From: Hymenopellis radicata
Taxonomy: Eukaryota > Basidiomycota > Agaricomycetes > Agaricales > Physalacriaceae
Direction: 5' to 3'
Assembly (NCBI GenBank): GCA_015501595.1
Contig: JADNRX010000912.1
Span: 1 to 18,170, forward strand
Length of the DNA: 18,170 nt
Shown: one piece after another, positions 9,411-17,717 of the stretch
Position numbering within the stretch: position 1 is the stretch's first letter
How the letters are laid out: every line of letters begins with the position of its first letter
Notes under the pieces: generated by a model
What the model saw: the letters and a program-made list of their open reading frames with translations, nothing else
Databases searched by the model: none
Told to the model about the DNA's origin: nothing
Program-made: the position numbers and the translations under genes

Positions 9411-10864
9411 ATGCGACTGACCCTTGCTTGTAAACGCTTTCAAGTTCGATATGATATGTACGTCGCTGGCAAATGTCACGTCTCCTTGACGCTCATTCAC
9501 GCCTCATAGTGCCTTGTCCGACGCTCCCAACACAGCTCCCATCTCTTGATGAGATGCTGATAACGAGCACGGCTCTTTCGCCGGAACACGAGCAGATTAT
9601 AAGGTCCTTTTTGGACCAATGTCACAGCTACATGTCCAATCATCTTGCCGACGAGCTTATGCGGTGTTGTACTATCAAGAGGGACTTTCCGTCCGAAATA
9701 AGAACGTACGTCCTTGTCGTTCAAGAAACTGACCGAAAACATCTAATGACATTATACAGCAAGCCCGAGACAACATTCGCTCGTGCGTGGGAGAGATCCG
9801 AAAGGTTGAAGAGATCATAAAGACGTACCGGTCCCTCCTATCATCAATTCGCCGTGTCCCGCCAGAAATCTGGATGTCTATATTCCGGCTCTGCCTGCCC
9901 AATCCTATGTATCGGGTCCCAAAACGAGAACACCTACTTCTCCAATATACCTCTCTGCTGTCTGTTCCAGATGGCGGCTCATCGTGCACAACGATCCATT
10001 TTTATGGAGTATCATTCATATCTCCATCCCCCGGACGCCTTACGTCTGGTTGCGCGCGTCGAAAAACGTTTCTCAACTCCCTCTCCATGTTTATGTGTCC
10101 AACACACAGAATATCGCCGGCAAAGATGTCATCTCTCTCCTCACTGAATTCATCGCTTCCACCGCGCATCGCTGGCGCACTCTTCATTATTCCCTACCCC
10201 CTACTCGGCAGCGAGTCAGCCGTCTCGGGACGCTCATATGTCGGGCTCGACTTTCTGGTCGTGGAATACATTCCGACTTGGTGGACTGATCCACCTATTG
10301 AGTCGCGAACGCCCAACCTGCGTCATCTGACTTTGTGTCGCATTATCTCTATATTGAACATCAACTCGCCACTGCTGACAGAACTGACATGACTTGTTTT
10401 CATACCGCGGATTTCTTCAACGATTTCTTTCCCCGCCACCAAACCCTGATGCGATTGAAAACCACTGTCCTCAATTGGGATATGCAGGCCAACCTCGTCC
10501 AGAGACTACACATGGACGCGGTGTTGCTTCAACATCTTCAGGTTTTTGGAAGTAATCACCGGTGGAATCAAGATTACACACGGGATGTATTGATTCCGTT
10601 CCTTCGCCATTTCTCGTTACCGTCGTTGCGCCATTTGGAGATGTTGGATGAGGCCATTCTTCAGCCTTCCCAGAGTTCGACCTCCTCGTCGATTACCTTG
10701 CCACGCTTCAGCCTCCGTTACCAAGCCTCACTTTAAGCGGATTCGCTGTATTGCCACCGCAGTCTTTGCAGTATGCCAGGACAAATCTGTCCCTCCAAGC
10801 TCTCCGATGCCAACCTCACGCTGGCTCGGTGTCTCCCAACTTGCTTGATGATGGCGCCATTTAG
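9411..10864 (+). pseudogene. F-box/LRR protein gene, copy 1, broken
   Basis: F-box proteins of this fungal type are thought to act as substrate adaptors of SCF ubiquitin ligases. A start ATG is present (MRLTLACKRFQVRYDI), then an intron at 9458-9509. The conserved N-terminal block reads LSPEHEQIIRSFLDQCHSYM and NHLADEL. The helical RSCVGEIRKVEEIIKTYRSL leads into the F-box core RRVPPEIWMSIFRLCLP, then VCSRWRLIVHNDPFLWSIIH, and an LRR-like tail (ESRTPNLRHLTLCR, SLPSLRHLEMLDE). The frame is broken many times relative to copy 2: one base gained near 9530, one lost right after the F-box near 9903, one C lost near 10200, one base near 10244, a 14-base loss near 10350, one G lost near 10385. No single translation joins the domains. 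Copy 1 keeps the intact CSRWR motif and the ATG that copy 2 has lost. Confidence 0.75.
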
Positions 10865-10988
10865 TTATCCAGAATCCAGATTGCGAGACACGAGTTTTCC
10901 GCCCCCACTCGCAGTCAAGTTCTGGCGGTACCGGTTAGCGTCCATCCAAGACATGACAGTTCCGCCGCCAGAAGCGGCGCGTGGGGCC

Positions 10989-10996
10989 TATAAAAA
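10989..10996 (+). promoter_or_regulatory. TATA box of the anhydrase exon 1 relic
   Basis: TATAAAAA about 65 bases upstream of the relic ATG at 11060. It matches the TATA box in front of the full-length anhydrase gene in copy 2. Confidence 0.5.
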
Positions 10997-11059
10997 GTGT
11001 GTCTTATTCAGTCTTGTATCTTACCAGTCCCAGTCCTCTTATTTTCTACCTCGATATCG

Positions 11060-11195
11060 ATGTCGGCTACATTTGTTGAGCGCAATGAGCAATACGCTGC
11101 TTCATCGATAAAGGCAGCTTGCCTATGCCCCCGTCGAAGAATCTTCTCGTCGGTACGCTTTGTCCTCTTCAAGTCGCGACAGTAATAATCGCTCA
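11060..11195 (+). pseudogene. Beta-carbonic anhydrase relic: exon 1 only
   Basis: The first exon of the beta-carbonic anhydrase is repeated here with its promoter and the start of intron 1. It begins MSATFVERNEQYAAS, but one T is missing compared with copy 2 (TTCATCGAT against TTCATTCGAT), so the frame is lost after residue 15. The donor GTACGC and the first 40-odd bases of intron 1 are present; similarity ends at 11195 and none of the zinc-binding exons follow. It cannot encode an enzyme. If the promoter still fires, it would make a short non-coding or chimeric transcript. Confidence 0.88.
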
Positions 11196-11201
11196 CGGGT
11201 A

Positions 11202-11249
11202 GGACTGGAGTTCCCATGCTGCTCGCGCAGAGTCAGCCTCCTCCAGTCC
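11202..11249. repeat. Inverted repeat, 9-bp arms
   Basis: GGACTGGAG (11202-11210) and CTCCAGTCC (11241-11249) are exact reverse complements with a 30-base loop. It begins only 6 bases after the end of duplication copy 1. It could mark the breakpoint or be chance. Confidence 0.4.
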
Positions 11250-11637
11250 GAGGCGGCATACTGTGGCCCACATAGGCCAGGTATACAGTACATACCTATG
11301 TCCTCTAGCTCTCCAGTACTTAATAATATATCCAAGTTGTGATAATACCATGAAACTCATCCAGAGGCTGGGCCCGGGTAGATCAGTTGGGTTCCATTGG
11401 CGGAAGTTCTGATGTGCCCACGTCCCATTTCCCTCCGACTCGTTCTTCCTCGCCGCCTTTTCCCTCTGCGTCGTGCAGCCGCGTCGCCGGGAGGGCGGAT
11501 CGAGACACGACACACAAGCTCCGTCACCGTGATTCAGATTCGTGACTGAATGATGTCAAGCGGAACCCCCTATCTGAGAACGAAATCGCTATTTATACGG
11601 CCCTCTTTCTCAACTCGCCCCCACTTTACTATTATCC
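11250..11637. other. Intergenic, upstream of the coiled-coil gene
   Basis: About 390 bases with no supportable gene. The right end is the promoter of the gene starting at 11638, with TATTTATAC at about 11590-11598, roughly 40 bases before the ATG, and a pyrimidine-rich stretch before the start. Confidence 0.5.
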
Positions 11638-12652
11638 ATGTCTACTCCTACAACCTCCGTTTGGATCACGCACGGTCCACCCGGTCGTTATGAATGCACT
11701 TACAAGAAACTATCTGCAGCTCCTCATCCAGCGATACACCCCGATCTCGCTACGACAACCTCTCGCAAAACCTTCGAAGACGCCATCGGTGCCGGGCGCA
11801 TTCCGATCTCTACTTCTCGCCCTTCTGTTGAATATGCCGCCTTCGTCACCTCCGACCGAGCCAAGAGCACCGTAGAATGTGTGGTGTACCACAAGGGCGA
11901 AGTGGGCCCGGTACACTGAATTGTCCATTGAGCGTGTGCTGGTCTAATACATATTTAGATCTTGACCGCCTTTAACCCGTCTGCTGAGGTTGTGGTCCTT
12001 AGGGAGCAGGTACGGATCTTGATGGAGGAAGCGGAGCATCGTCGAGAGGAAGAGCGGCGTCGTCGAGAGGAAGAGCAGCGTCTTCGAGATGTGGCGATTC
12101 GATACGAATTGTCTTCGAGGACACTGTTAGGTAAGCCCATTTTGCATCACTATTGTATAGACTGCTTACTTTGTTAACATCAGCCCTCGACGACCGCCTG
12201 TTCGCCAGCCTCGCGCTCGAAGAGCAAGAGTCTCTTTGGATCAACCACTGTATCTCCAAATGTGAGCAGGATCTATCACTATGTCATTTGTTATTGCTCA
12301 TTTCGAATCCGGAACAGTCGCTCAGATCAGAATCGCGCACCATGACTTCGAGTATCGTAAGGAGACAGCACGGAGACATCATCGACTCGCTCAACCGTCG
12401 GATTTGGACCGGTCAGTTGCGCGAATTTGTGAATTGCCGGATGTGAATCAGCTCTGGACCGTCATCCTCTCTTTGGAGAGTGAGAAGAGGGACACGGGTG
12501 TCGTCCAAAATGAAGCAGCGCATCCCGCACCAGCGGTGGCTGACTTTGTAGCCTTTGCAAGGAGGATCGGGCTGTCTAATGATGTTCGAGATGACTTGAA
12601 GGACGCTGAGTACTATGCCAACAGTAGATACTATAGATACTTTACACCGTAG
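11638..12652 (+). CDS. Hypothetical coiled-coil protein lying between the duplicated segments
   Basis: I do not recognise the family. Model: exons 11638-11910, 11959-12130, 12184-12261, 12369-12652, giving 268 aa. Introns 1 and 2 are firm (48 and 53 nt; GTACAC...TAG and GTAAGC...CAG). The N-terminal 90 residues (MSTPTTSVWITHGPPGRYE..., KTFEDAIGAGRIPIS, STVECVVYHKGEVGP) look globular. A strongly charged helix follows (VVLREQVRILMEEAEHRREE then RRR/EEE repeats), a likely coiled coil built partly by a 21-bp tandem repeat. Next come LFASLALEEQESLWINHCIS and a C-terminal block with ICELPDVNQLWTVILSLE and AVADFVAFARRIGL. Intron 3 (107 nt) is uncertain: it is the only choice I found that keeps frame, but it is twice the local length, so a frameshift here is possible. 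Function unknown; no neighbour gives a clue. Confidence 0.55.
12040..12081 (+). repeat. 21-bp tandem repeat, two units
   Basis: Two near-identical 21-base units (12040-12060 and 12061-12081, differing at one G/A) each encode one heptad of the basic-acidic coiled coil. The unit length keeps the frame and the heptad phase. Confidence 0.8.
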
Positions 12653-13571
12653 ATTGATAGACCAGCCTATTTTTACATCATGCCTCTGCCGCGCATCGCA
12701 GTTGCATCGCAGACAACACGTGATTATTGAAGCACTTGGCAGAATGCCGAACGGACCCGGTTATATCCCGGTAAGTGAGCTTGAAGAAGATCGCACCAGA
12801 TATGAATTTCTTCTCTGGTCTACATGTTTTATCGACCTCTGCTGATTTGACTCTATACTGCATCTAGCCAGCGCCGCCATACAAGAATGTTCTCTGTCGC
12901 AACTATACTTCTGAGCATCCTAGGCGCGTAGGCAGCCGTTCGTGGCATTTCTACGTCGTACCATGCACTGACTCATCACTTCATCCGTGGCATTCAGTGT
13001 GTATACATGGAATGACCGCTACTCTTACGCATCAAAGCATATGCGCCACTCCCTAGTGATCCCGCCATAGATGCACTCGTGAATATGCTCACACTCCGAG
13101 GCTGCATCGCCCAAGTGAAGCAAATTATCCCGCCCATCAGCAATCGCGAATCCCAATGTCGCCAAAGCGATACAGAGTGAGTGCAACCGGCTCAATAGAT
13201 GGACTGGGGGTGTTCCCTGAAACAGACCGACTTGTACTATATGTGGATTAGCAGACCAGATCCCTCGCGAAGACGACGACGACGCGGCCATTCATGATAG
13301 GACCTGGGCGGGCAATCTGTCGGCGAGTCTGTGATATGATGTGCTGCCATGTTCAAAATGACTGAACCTGGCTTTGTATGCACAGAAGGCGCTGGCTCGA
13401 TTCCCTCGGCTTTCAATTCCTCTTTATTCGCTTCGGATAGCTTGAATCTGCTCAAGAAGAAAGCGGAAAGAAACGATACGAATGCTATCAACGGTGAGTC
13501 AGTCGACGTTTTCATGTTACCGAAATGGGATCGCGTGGTCTACAGTTTCAACTAGACAACAGATGGTATTT
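12653..13571. other. Region with only weak coding signals
   Basis: About 920 bases between the coiled-coil gene and duplication copy 2. A possible 71-codon two-exon gene lies at 12744-13056 (listed separately). On the minus strand, 13237-13515 reads as a 92-codon frame with a hydrophobic start (PLIAFVSFLSAFFLSRFKL), and 13025-13291 as an 88-codon frame; on the plus strand 13349-13555 is open for 68 codons. None matches a family I know, and the opposite-strand frames exclude each other. Confidence 0.35.
12744..13056 (+). CDS. Possible small two-exon gene
   Basis: Exon 12744-12770 (MPNGPGYIP) is followed by a textbook donor GTAAGT and an acceptor CATCTAG at 12867. Exon 2 then reads PAPPYKNVLCRNYTSEHPRR and continues to a TAG at 13054-13056, for 71 aa. 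The intron would be 97 nt, longer than most here. I recognise no family and there is no signal peptide. The donor quality is the main support; it may instead be a relic or chance. Confidence 0.2.
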
Positions 13572-13621
13572 TGCGACAGTACTCAATTGTGGCCACGTCT
13601 TGACTTCGGACGAGTCGGACA

Positions 13622-13633
13622 GATTATAAAATC
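13622..13633 (+). promoter_or_regulatory. TATA box of the F-box gene, copy 2
   Basis: GATTATAAAATC, the counterpart of the element in copy 1, about 110 bases before the position where the ancestral ATG stood (now ATA at 13734). Confidence 0.5.
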
Positions 13634-13733
13634 CAGCTAAACCAGAGTCTGTTGGTCGTTTCATCATATCCAGCGCTCATCATCATCGACGTTGTACACG
13701 GTGGCTCCACGTATCGCCCCGTTTGATAAATAC

Positions 13734-15209
13734 ATACGACTGACCCTTGCTTGTAAACGCTCTCAAGTTCGATATGATATGTACGTCGCTGGCAAATCTC
13801 ATGTATCCTTACTGTAACGCTCATTCACACCTCATAGTGCCTTGTCCGACGGTCCCAACACAGATCCATCTCTTGATGAGATGCTGATGACGAGCACGGC
13901 TCCTTCGCCGGAACACGAGCAGATTATAAGGTCCTTTTTGGACCAATGTCACAGCTACATGTCCAATCATCTTGCCGACGAGCTTGTTCGATTACATGCG
14001 GTGTTGTATCAAGAGGGACTTTCCGTCCGAAATAAGAACGTACGTCCTTGTCGTTCAAGAAACTGACCGCAAACATCTACTAATGACATTATACAGCAAG
14101 TCCGAGACAACATTCGCTCGTGCATGGGAGAGATCCGAAAAGTTGAAGAGATCATAAAGACGTACCGGTCCCTCCTATCATCAATTCGCCGTGTCCCGCC
14201 AGAAATCTGGATGTCTATATTCCGGCTCTGCCTGCCCAGTCCCTATTAGTATCGGGTCCCAAAACGAGAACACCTACTTCTCCAATATACCTCTCTGCTG
14301 TCTGTTACAGATGGCGGCTCATCGTGCACAACGATCCATTTTTATGGAATATCATTCAGATCTCCATCCCCCGGAAGCCTTACGGCTGGTTGCGCACGTC
14401 GAAACCACCTCTCCATGTTTATGTGTCCAACACACAGAATATCGCCGGCAAAGATGACATCTCTCTCCTCACTGAATTCATCGCTTCCACCGCGCATCGC
14501 TGGCGCACTCTTCATTATTCCCTACCCCCCTACTCGGCAGCGAGTCAGCCGTTTCGGGAAGCTCATATGTCGGCGCTCGACTTTCTGGTCGTGGAGTACA
14601 TTCCGACTTGGTGGACTGATCCACCTATTGAGTCGCGAAACGCCCAACCTGCGTCATTTGACTTTGTGTCGCGATGTCGATATCGAACCGCAGTCTGTGT
14701 TGAACATCAACTCGCCACTGCTGACAGAACTGGACATGACCTGTTTTCATACCGCGGATTTCTTTAACGATTTCTTTCCCCGTCACCAAACCCTGATGCG
14801 ATTGAAACCCACTGTCCTCAATTGGGATATGCAGGCCAACCTCGTCCAGGTGGCCGCGCCGGTGGTTCTTCAACATCTTCAGGTTTTGGAAGTAATCATA
14901 CCGACATCCCGGTGGAATCAAGATTACACACGGGATGTATTGATTCCGTTCCTTCGCCTTTTCTCGTTACCGTCGTTGCGCCATCTGGAGATGTTGGATG
15001 AGGGCCACCATTCTTCAACCCTCTCACAGTTCGACCTCCTCGTCGATTACCTTGCCGCGCTTCAGCCTCCGTTACCAAGCCTCACTTTAAGCGGATTCGC
15101 TGTATTGCCACCGCAGTCTTTCAGGACAAATCTGTCTCTCCAAGCTCTCCGATGCCAACCTCACGCTGGCTCGGTGTCTCCCAACTTGCTTGATTATGGC
15201 GCCATTTAG
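13734..15209 (+). pseudogene. F-box/LRR protein gene, copy 2, broken
   Basis: The position of the ATG in copy 1 is ATA here, so the start is lost unless an ATG inside exon 2 (MLMTSTAPSPEHEQIIRSF) is used. Introns at 13781-13837 and 14040-14096 (GTACGT...CAG) are well formed and join NHLADELVRLHAVLYQEGLS, SVRNKN and QVRDNIRSCMGEIRKVEEI in frame up to the F-box RRVPPEIWMSIFRLCLP. A two-base TA insertion then gives a TAG stop at 14248-14250. Coding resumes in another frame (DPFLWNIIQISIP ... LDFLVVEYIPTWW) until an extra A near 14640 shifts it again. A third frame then runs on as an LRR tail (RETPNLRHLTLCRDVDIE, LRHLEMLDEGHH) to a stop at 15209. CSRWR has become CYRWR. Probably non-functional, though less eroded than copy 1. 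Related proteins act as SCF ubiquitin-ligase adaptors. Confidence 0.75.
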
Positions 15210-15352
15210 TTATCCCACTCGCCGTCAAGTTCTGGCGGTTAGCGTGAGCTGACTGTGAAGCACGACATGCTCACATGTTTCCTTACACCATACTGCAGGA
15301 TTGCACCATCCAAGACATGACAGTTCCGCCGCCAGAAGCGGCGCGTGGGGCC

Positions 15353-15360
15353 TATAAAAA
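15353..15360 (+). promoter_or_regulatory. TATA box of the beta-carbonic anhydrase gene
   Basis: TATAAAAA about 55-60 bases upstream of the ATG at 15415. It is conserved in the copy 1 relic. The same bases read GAYKKR in a frame that could be the last codons of the F-box gene, so promoter and F-box tail may overlap. Confidence 0.6.
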
Positions 15361-15414
15361 GCGTGTCTTATTCAGTCTTGTATCCTACTACTAGTCCTCT
15401 TATTTTCTACCTCG

Positions 15415-16117
15415 ATGTCGACTACATTCGTTGAGCGCAATGAGCAATACGCTGCTTCATTCGATAAAGGCAGCTTGCCTATGCCCCCGTCGAAGAATCT
15501 TCTCGTCGGTACGCTTTGTCCTCTTCAAGTCGCGACAGTAATAACCGCTCATTGGCAGTGACATGCATGGACGCGAGACTCAAGTACGTGGTTGTGTGTG
15601 TGTGGGGGGGGGGAATCGCACTGACCTTCCTATTCATCAGCCCAGCGGCGTCGCTCGGAATTGAGCTCGGCGAGTCTCACATTGTGCGAAATGCTGGTGG
15701 ACGCGTGTAAGGACCTCCTGAATTCATGACGCGATCTTTCACGCCATTTCAGCCAAGACGCGATTAGGAGTATCGTGGTTTCCCAGCGCCACGCGAAATC
15801 GCCGTCTTCCACCACACGGACTGTGGGATGACGACGTTCCAGACGCCTCAGTTGCGCCAAATCGTAAAGAAGGACACTTCCCCAGCTGTGGCACAGCTTG
15901 TCGACCAGTTCGATTTCCTGGAGTTTGGCAACTTGGAGCTGATCGTCAAGGAAGACGTCGAGTATTTGAGGAACAACCCGCTGCTTTTGAAGGAAACGAA
16001 GTTTTCGGGCTGGATTTATCGCGTCGAGAACGCCAAGGTAAAAGATAGCCATTTCCTTCCGCTTGTGCATTTGACTAAAATAAGTTGTTCGCACATCAGA
16101 TTTCGCGAGTTGTTTGA
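15415..16117 (+). pseudogene. Beta-carbonic anhydrase with frame break
   Basis: Beta-carbonic anhydrases are zinc enzymes that interconvert CO2 and bicarbonate. Exons: 15415-15508, 15559-15583, 15641-15706, 15753-16037, 16100-16117; introns 46-62 nt. The joined protein begins MSTTFVERNEQYAASFDKG. It has the first zinc motif VTCMDARL (C34, D36), then PAASLGIELGESHIVRNAGG, QDAIRSIVVSQR, the second zinc motif VFHHTDCGM, and ends GWIYRVENAKISRVV. Every landmark is present, but between SQR and EIAVFHHTDCGM the frame shifts at about 15785-15797. Relatives carry a short LLGT-like stretch there, so roughly ten bases seem to be missing. Read as printed, translation stops at TGA 15829-15831, before the H and C zinc ligands. 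Either a recent pseudogene or an assembly gap. Intron 2 contains a GT run followed by ten Gs, a slippery stretch. Confidence 0.85.
15588..15613 (+). repeat. GT run followed by poly-G in anhydrase intron 2
   Basis: A (GT)n tract runs directly into ten consecutive Gs within intron 2. Such tracts are prone to replication slippage and sequencing error. Confidence 0.8.
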
Positions 16118-16264
16118 AACGGAAAGCAATTGAAATAGCATAGTATGTCTATGGATAGTGTGTACAATGTCTAAAGCAAATACTTGGGCAATTCTATTTC
16201 TATGCGTAAAGCTGAAACGAAGATGAGAGTCATGGAATAAAGAAATAGTCTAGTGTCTATTATG
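16118..16264. other. Convergent 3' ends
   Basis: About 147 bases separate the stop of the plus-strand carbonic anhydrase from the stop of the minus-strand F-box/LRR-like gene. AT-rich, with AATAAA at 16236-16241 on the plus strand as a possible polyadenylation signal. Confidence 0.5.
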
Positions 16265-17155
16265 CTACGTGCAGATCGCTGTGCCCCAAGGAGAGGAAAC
16301 CCATTGGCCATACTTCCCCTTCACTACCAGCAGACGCTCGTCAGCTCCATGCAACATCTGCCAAATGTGACTTTGCTCAATGTCTGCGTCATCGCCGTCG
16401 ACAGCCCATGAAGACGGGAAGAGGCCCACAACGAGCGTTTTGAGCCGCGGCTGATCAAGAAGGATCTGCTTGACCTCCTCAGCAAATATCTCGTCGTTCT
16501 CCTCATTGCCATTAACGCGACGCGCCAACTGGAGATGCGAAAGGCATGGGTCGCCAAACGATGTGAGGATGTCGGACGGCGCGTGCCACATGTCGCTCGG
16601 CTCGCACACGCGCAGCCGGGCAAGAGCGGTCGCTGCGGAGGGTTGCGCGGAAAGCGGCATATCCGAGAACTGGCGGACCGTGACCGATGAAAGGATGTCC
16701 GGGCGCTTCGCCGCCAGACACGTCGTCAACGCAGGGACTTGGTCTCCGTCCGCCAACGTGACGGAGAGCAGCCCCTTGCACTGGGGCAGAATTCCCCATA
16801 TATCGGCCCATGTGTGTGCTTTGAGGTGGGTGGCCAATGATGTTGAGATGGCGGACGTGAGCGAGTAATGAAGGATTCACGTTGAGCCGCGCGAGCGAAG
16901 AGCGTCGCGCGACGAGCCGTCTCCAAGGTCACTGTGTGGTAAAGGATAGTGTTGAGGACTCTCGTGATGTCTTTGGAGACCGTGGCAAGCGTGCTTGGTT
17001 TCGAGTCATCCAAGGAAAAGCGAATAATTTCAATGAGAAGTTCCGGGAGGAAGATTGAGCAATGGGGATGAATATGCAGATACGAGGGATAGTGAGAACG
17101 AGCGCATTCTGCGCTGCTGTCCGGCGTGTGTGGTAGTCGTGGTCGTGATGGTCAT
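16265..17155 (-). pseudogene. F-box/LRR-like gene with about three frame breaks
   Basis: Belongs by pattern to a large lineage-specific family of intronless Agaricomycete proteins with an F-box-like start and a repeat-like body; function unknown. The N-terminal FLPELLIEIIRFSLDD is F-box-like, followed by TLATVSKDITRVLNTILYH and ETARRATLFARAA. The frame then moves by one base near 16881-16900 to read LNVNPSLLAHVRHLNI. It moves again near 16837-16856 to read SLATHLKAHTWADIWGILPQ, then CLAAKRPDILSSVTVRQF, CEPSDMWHAPSDILTSFG, HLQLARRVNGNEENDEIFAE and TLVVGLFPSSW. The body from about 16837 to the stop at 16265 is one clean frame of 190 codons. The ATG at 17155 is in yet another frame from the F-box, implying a further break in the ACC/CAC run near 17115-17140. 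An intron could bypass the two middle breaks but would remove the conserved NPSLLAHVRHL. Confidence 0.6.
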
Positions 17156-17717
17156 GATGTAGCGAGTGAACCGGAGACAAGAAAAAATTAGCAGCAGTTT
17201 TTACACTGGGTTTTTACTTATCCGAGTGTGGTGATCGGCCCTACCCGTTTCCGCCCGAATCCCCGTCCCGAGTCATTCTACACCCGAGGCTTCCAGGCAC
17301 AGTCGAGAGCGCCAACGCCACAGTTCACTTTCTCTGGGAGTAGTCAGCAAGTCAAAACATGACCAGATGACCGAGTTCTGCTTTGTGCCGCTTGGAGTAT
17401 CCATGTAACGGGGGAAGTTTTTTCCTCGATCTCCCGATGCTCCTCTTTCTAATAGGTAACCACATACCCCACCTCTCCGCGACTGTGGGGTTTCGCTCTC
17501 GGTCACACAAAAATAAGGATGATAGCTCATTAAACGTGCCTAAGCTACATCTATGGAAAAGGACCTACAATCTACTGGCCATTATTACAATCGTGGAATC
17601 AGATAGCTCATAAATATCATCCAATAGGCTAAGGTATACTAAACCTCTTCACTCCGTCTCCGTGGATCTTCCTCGTCCTCTTCCGCAAGGTCTGGACGTG
17701 CACTACGTTGTCGCAGA
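17156..17717. other. Intergenic, no gene recognised
   Basis: About 560 bases between the F-box/LRR-like gene and the stop of the TRK transporter gene, both on the minus strand. An 85-codon minus frame (17273-17530) and a 76-codon plus frame (17383-17613) are open, but neither resembles a known protein. The left end should hold the promoter of the F-box/LRR-like gene; no TATA box is clear. Confidence 0.5.

Larger units (their letters stand above)
9274..11195 (+). repeat. Duplicated segment, copy 1 (direct repeat with 13572-15551)
   Basis: About 1.92 kb that aligns almost end to end with 13572-15551 in the same orientation. It begins at TGCGACAGTACTCAATTGTG and ends at GCTCA within what is intron 1 of the carbonic anhydrase gene in copy 2. 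Many runs of 50 or more identical bases alternate with small indels. It carries an F-box gene, then a TATA box and the first exon of the anhydrase. Copy-specific changes include a 14-base loss near 10350, about 35 extra bases near 10872-10906, and lack of a 60-odd-base intron-like insert near 10940. Because the anhydrase is complete only in copy 2, copy 1 is probably the derived copy. Confidence 0.93.
13572..15551 (+). repeat. Duplicated segment, copy 2 (direct repeat with 9274-11195)
   Basis: About 1.98 kb matching copy 1 in the same orientation. It holds the better-preserved F-box gene, the promoter of the beta-carbonic anhydrase and its first exon, and similarity to copy 1 stops inside the anhydrase's first intron. 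Unlike copy 1 it contains a 60-odd-base segment at 15245-15306 (GTGAGC...CTGCAG) that looks like an intron, and it lacks about 35 bases found in copy 1 near 10872-10906. Spacing between copies is about 2.4 kb, holding the coiled-coil gene. Confidence 0.93.

Noticed and set aside
9274..15551. Transposon or retroelement explanation for the duplication
   Set aside because: No terminal repeats, transposase, reverse transcriptase or integrase pattern was seen in or next to either copy; the copies keep introns, so retrocopying is excluded.
16470..16880. Plus-strand and second minus-strand frames over the F-box/LRR-like gene
   Set aside because: They are shadows; only the small NPSLLAHVRHLNI part of the second minus frame looks coding, and it is included in the broken gene.
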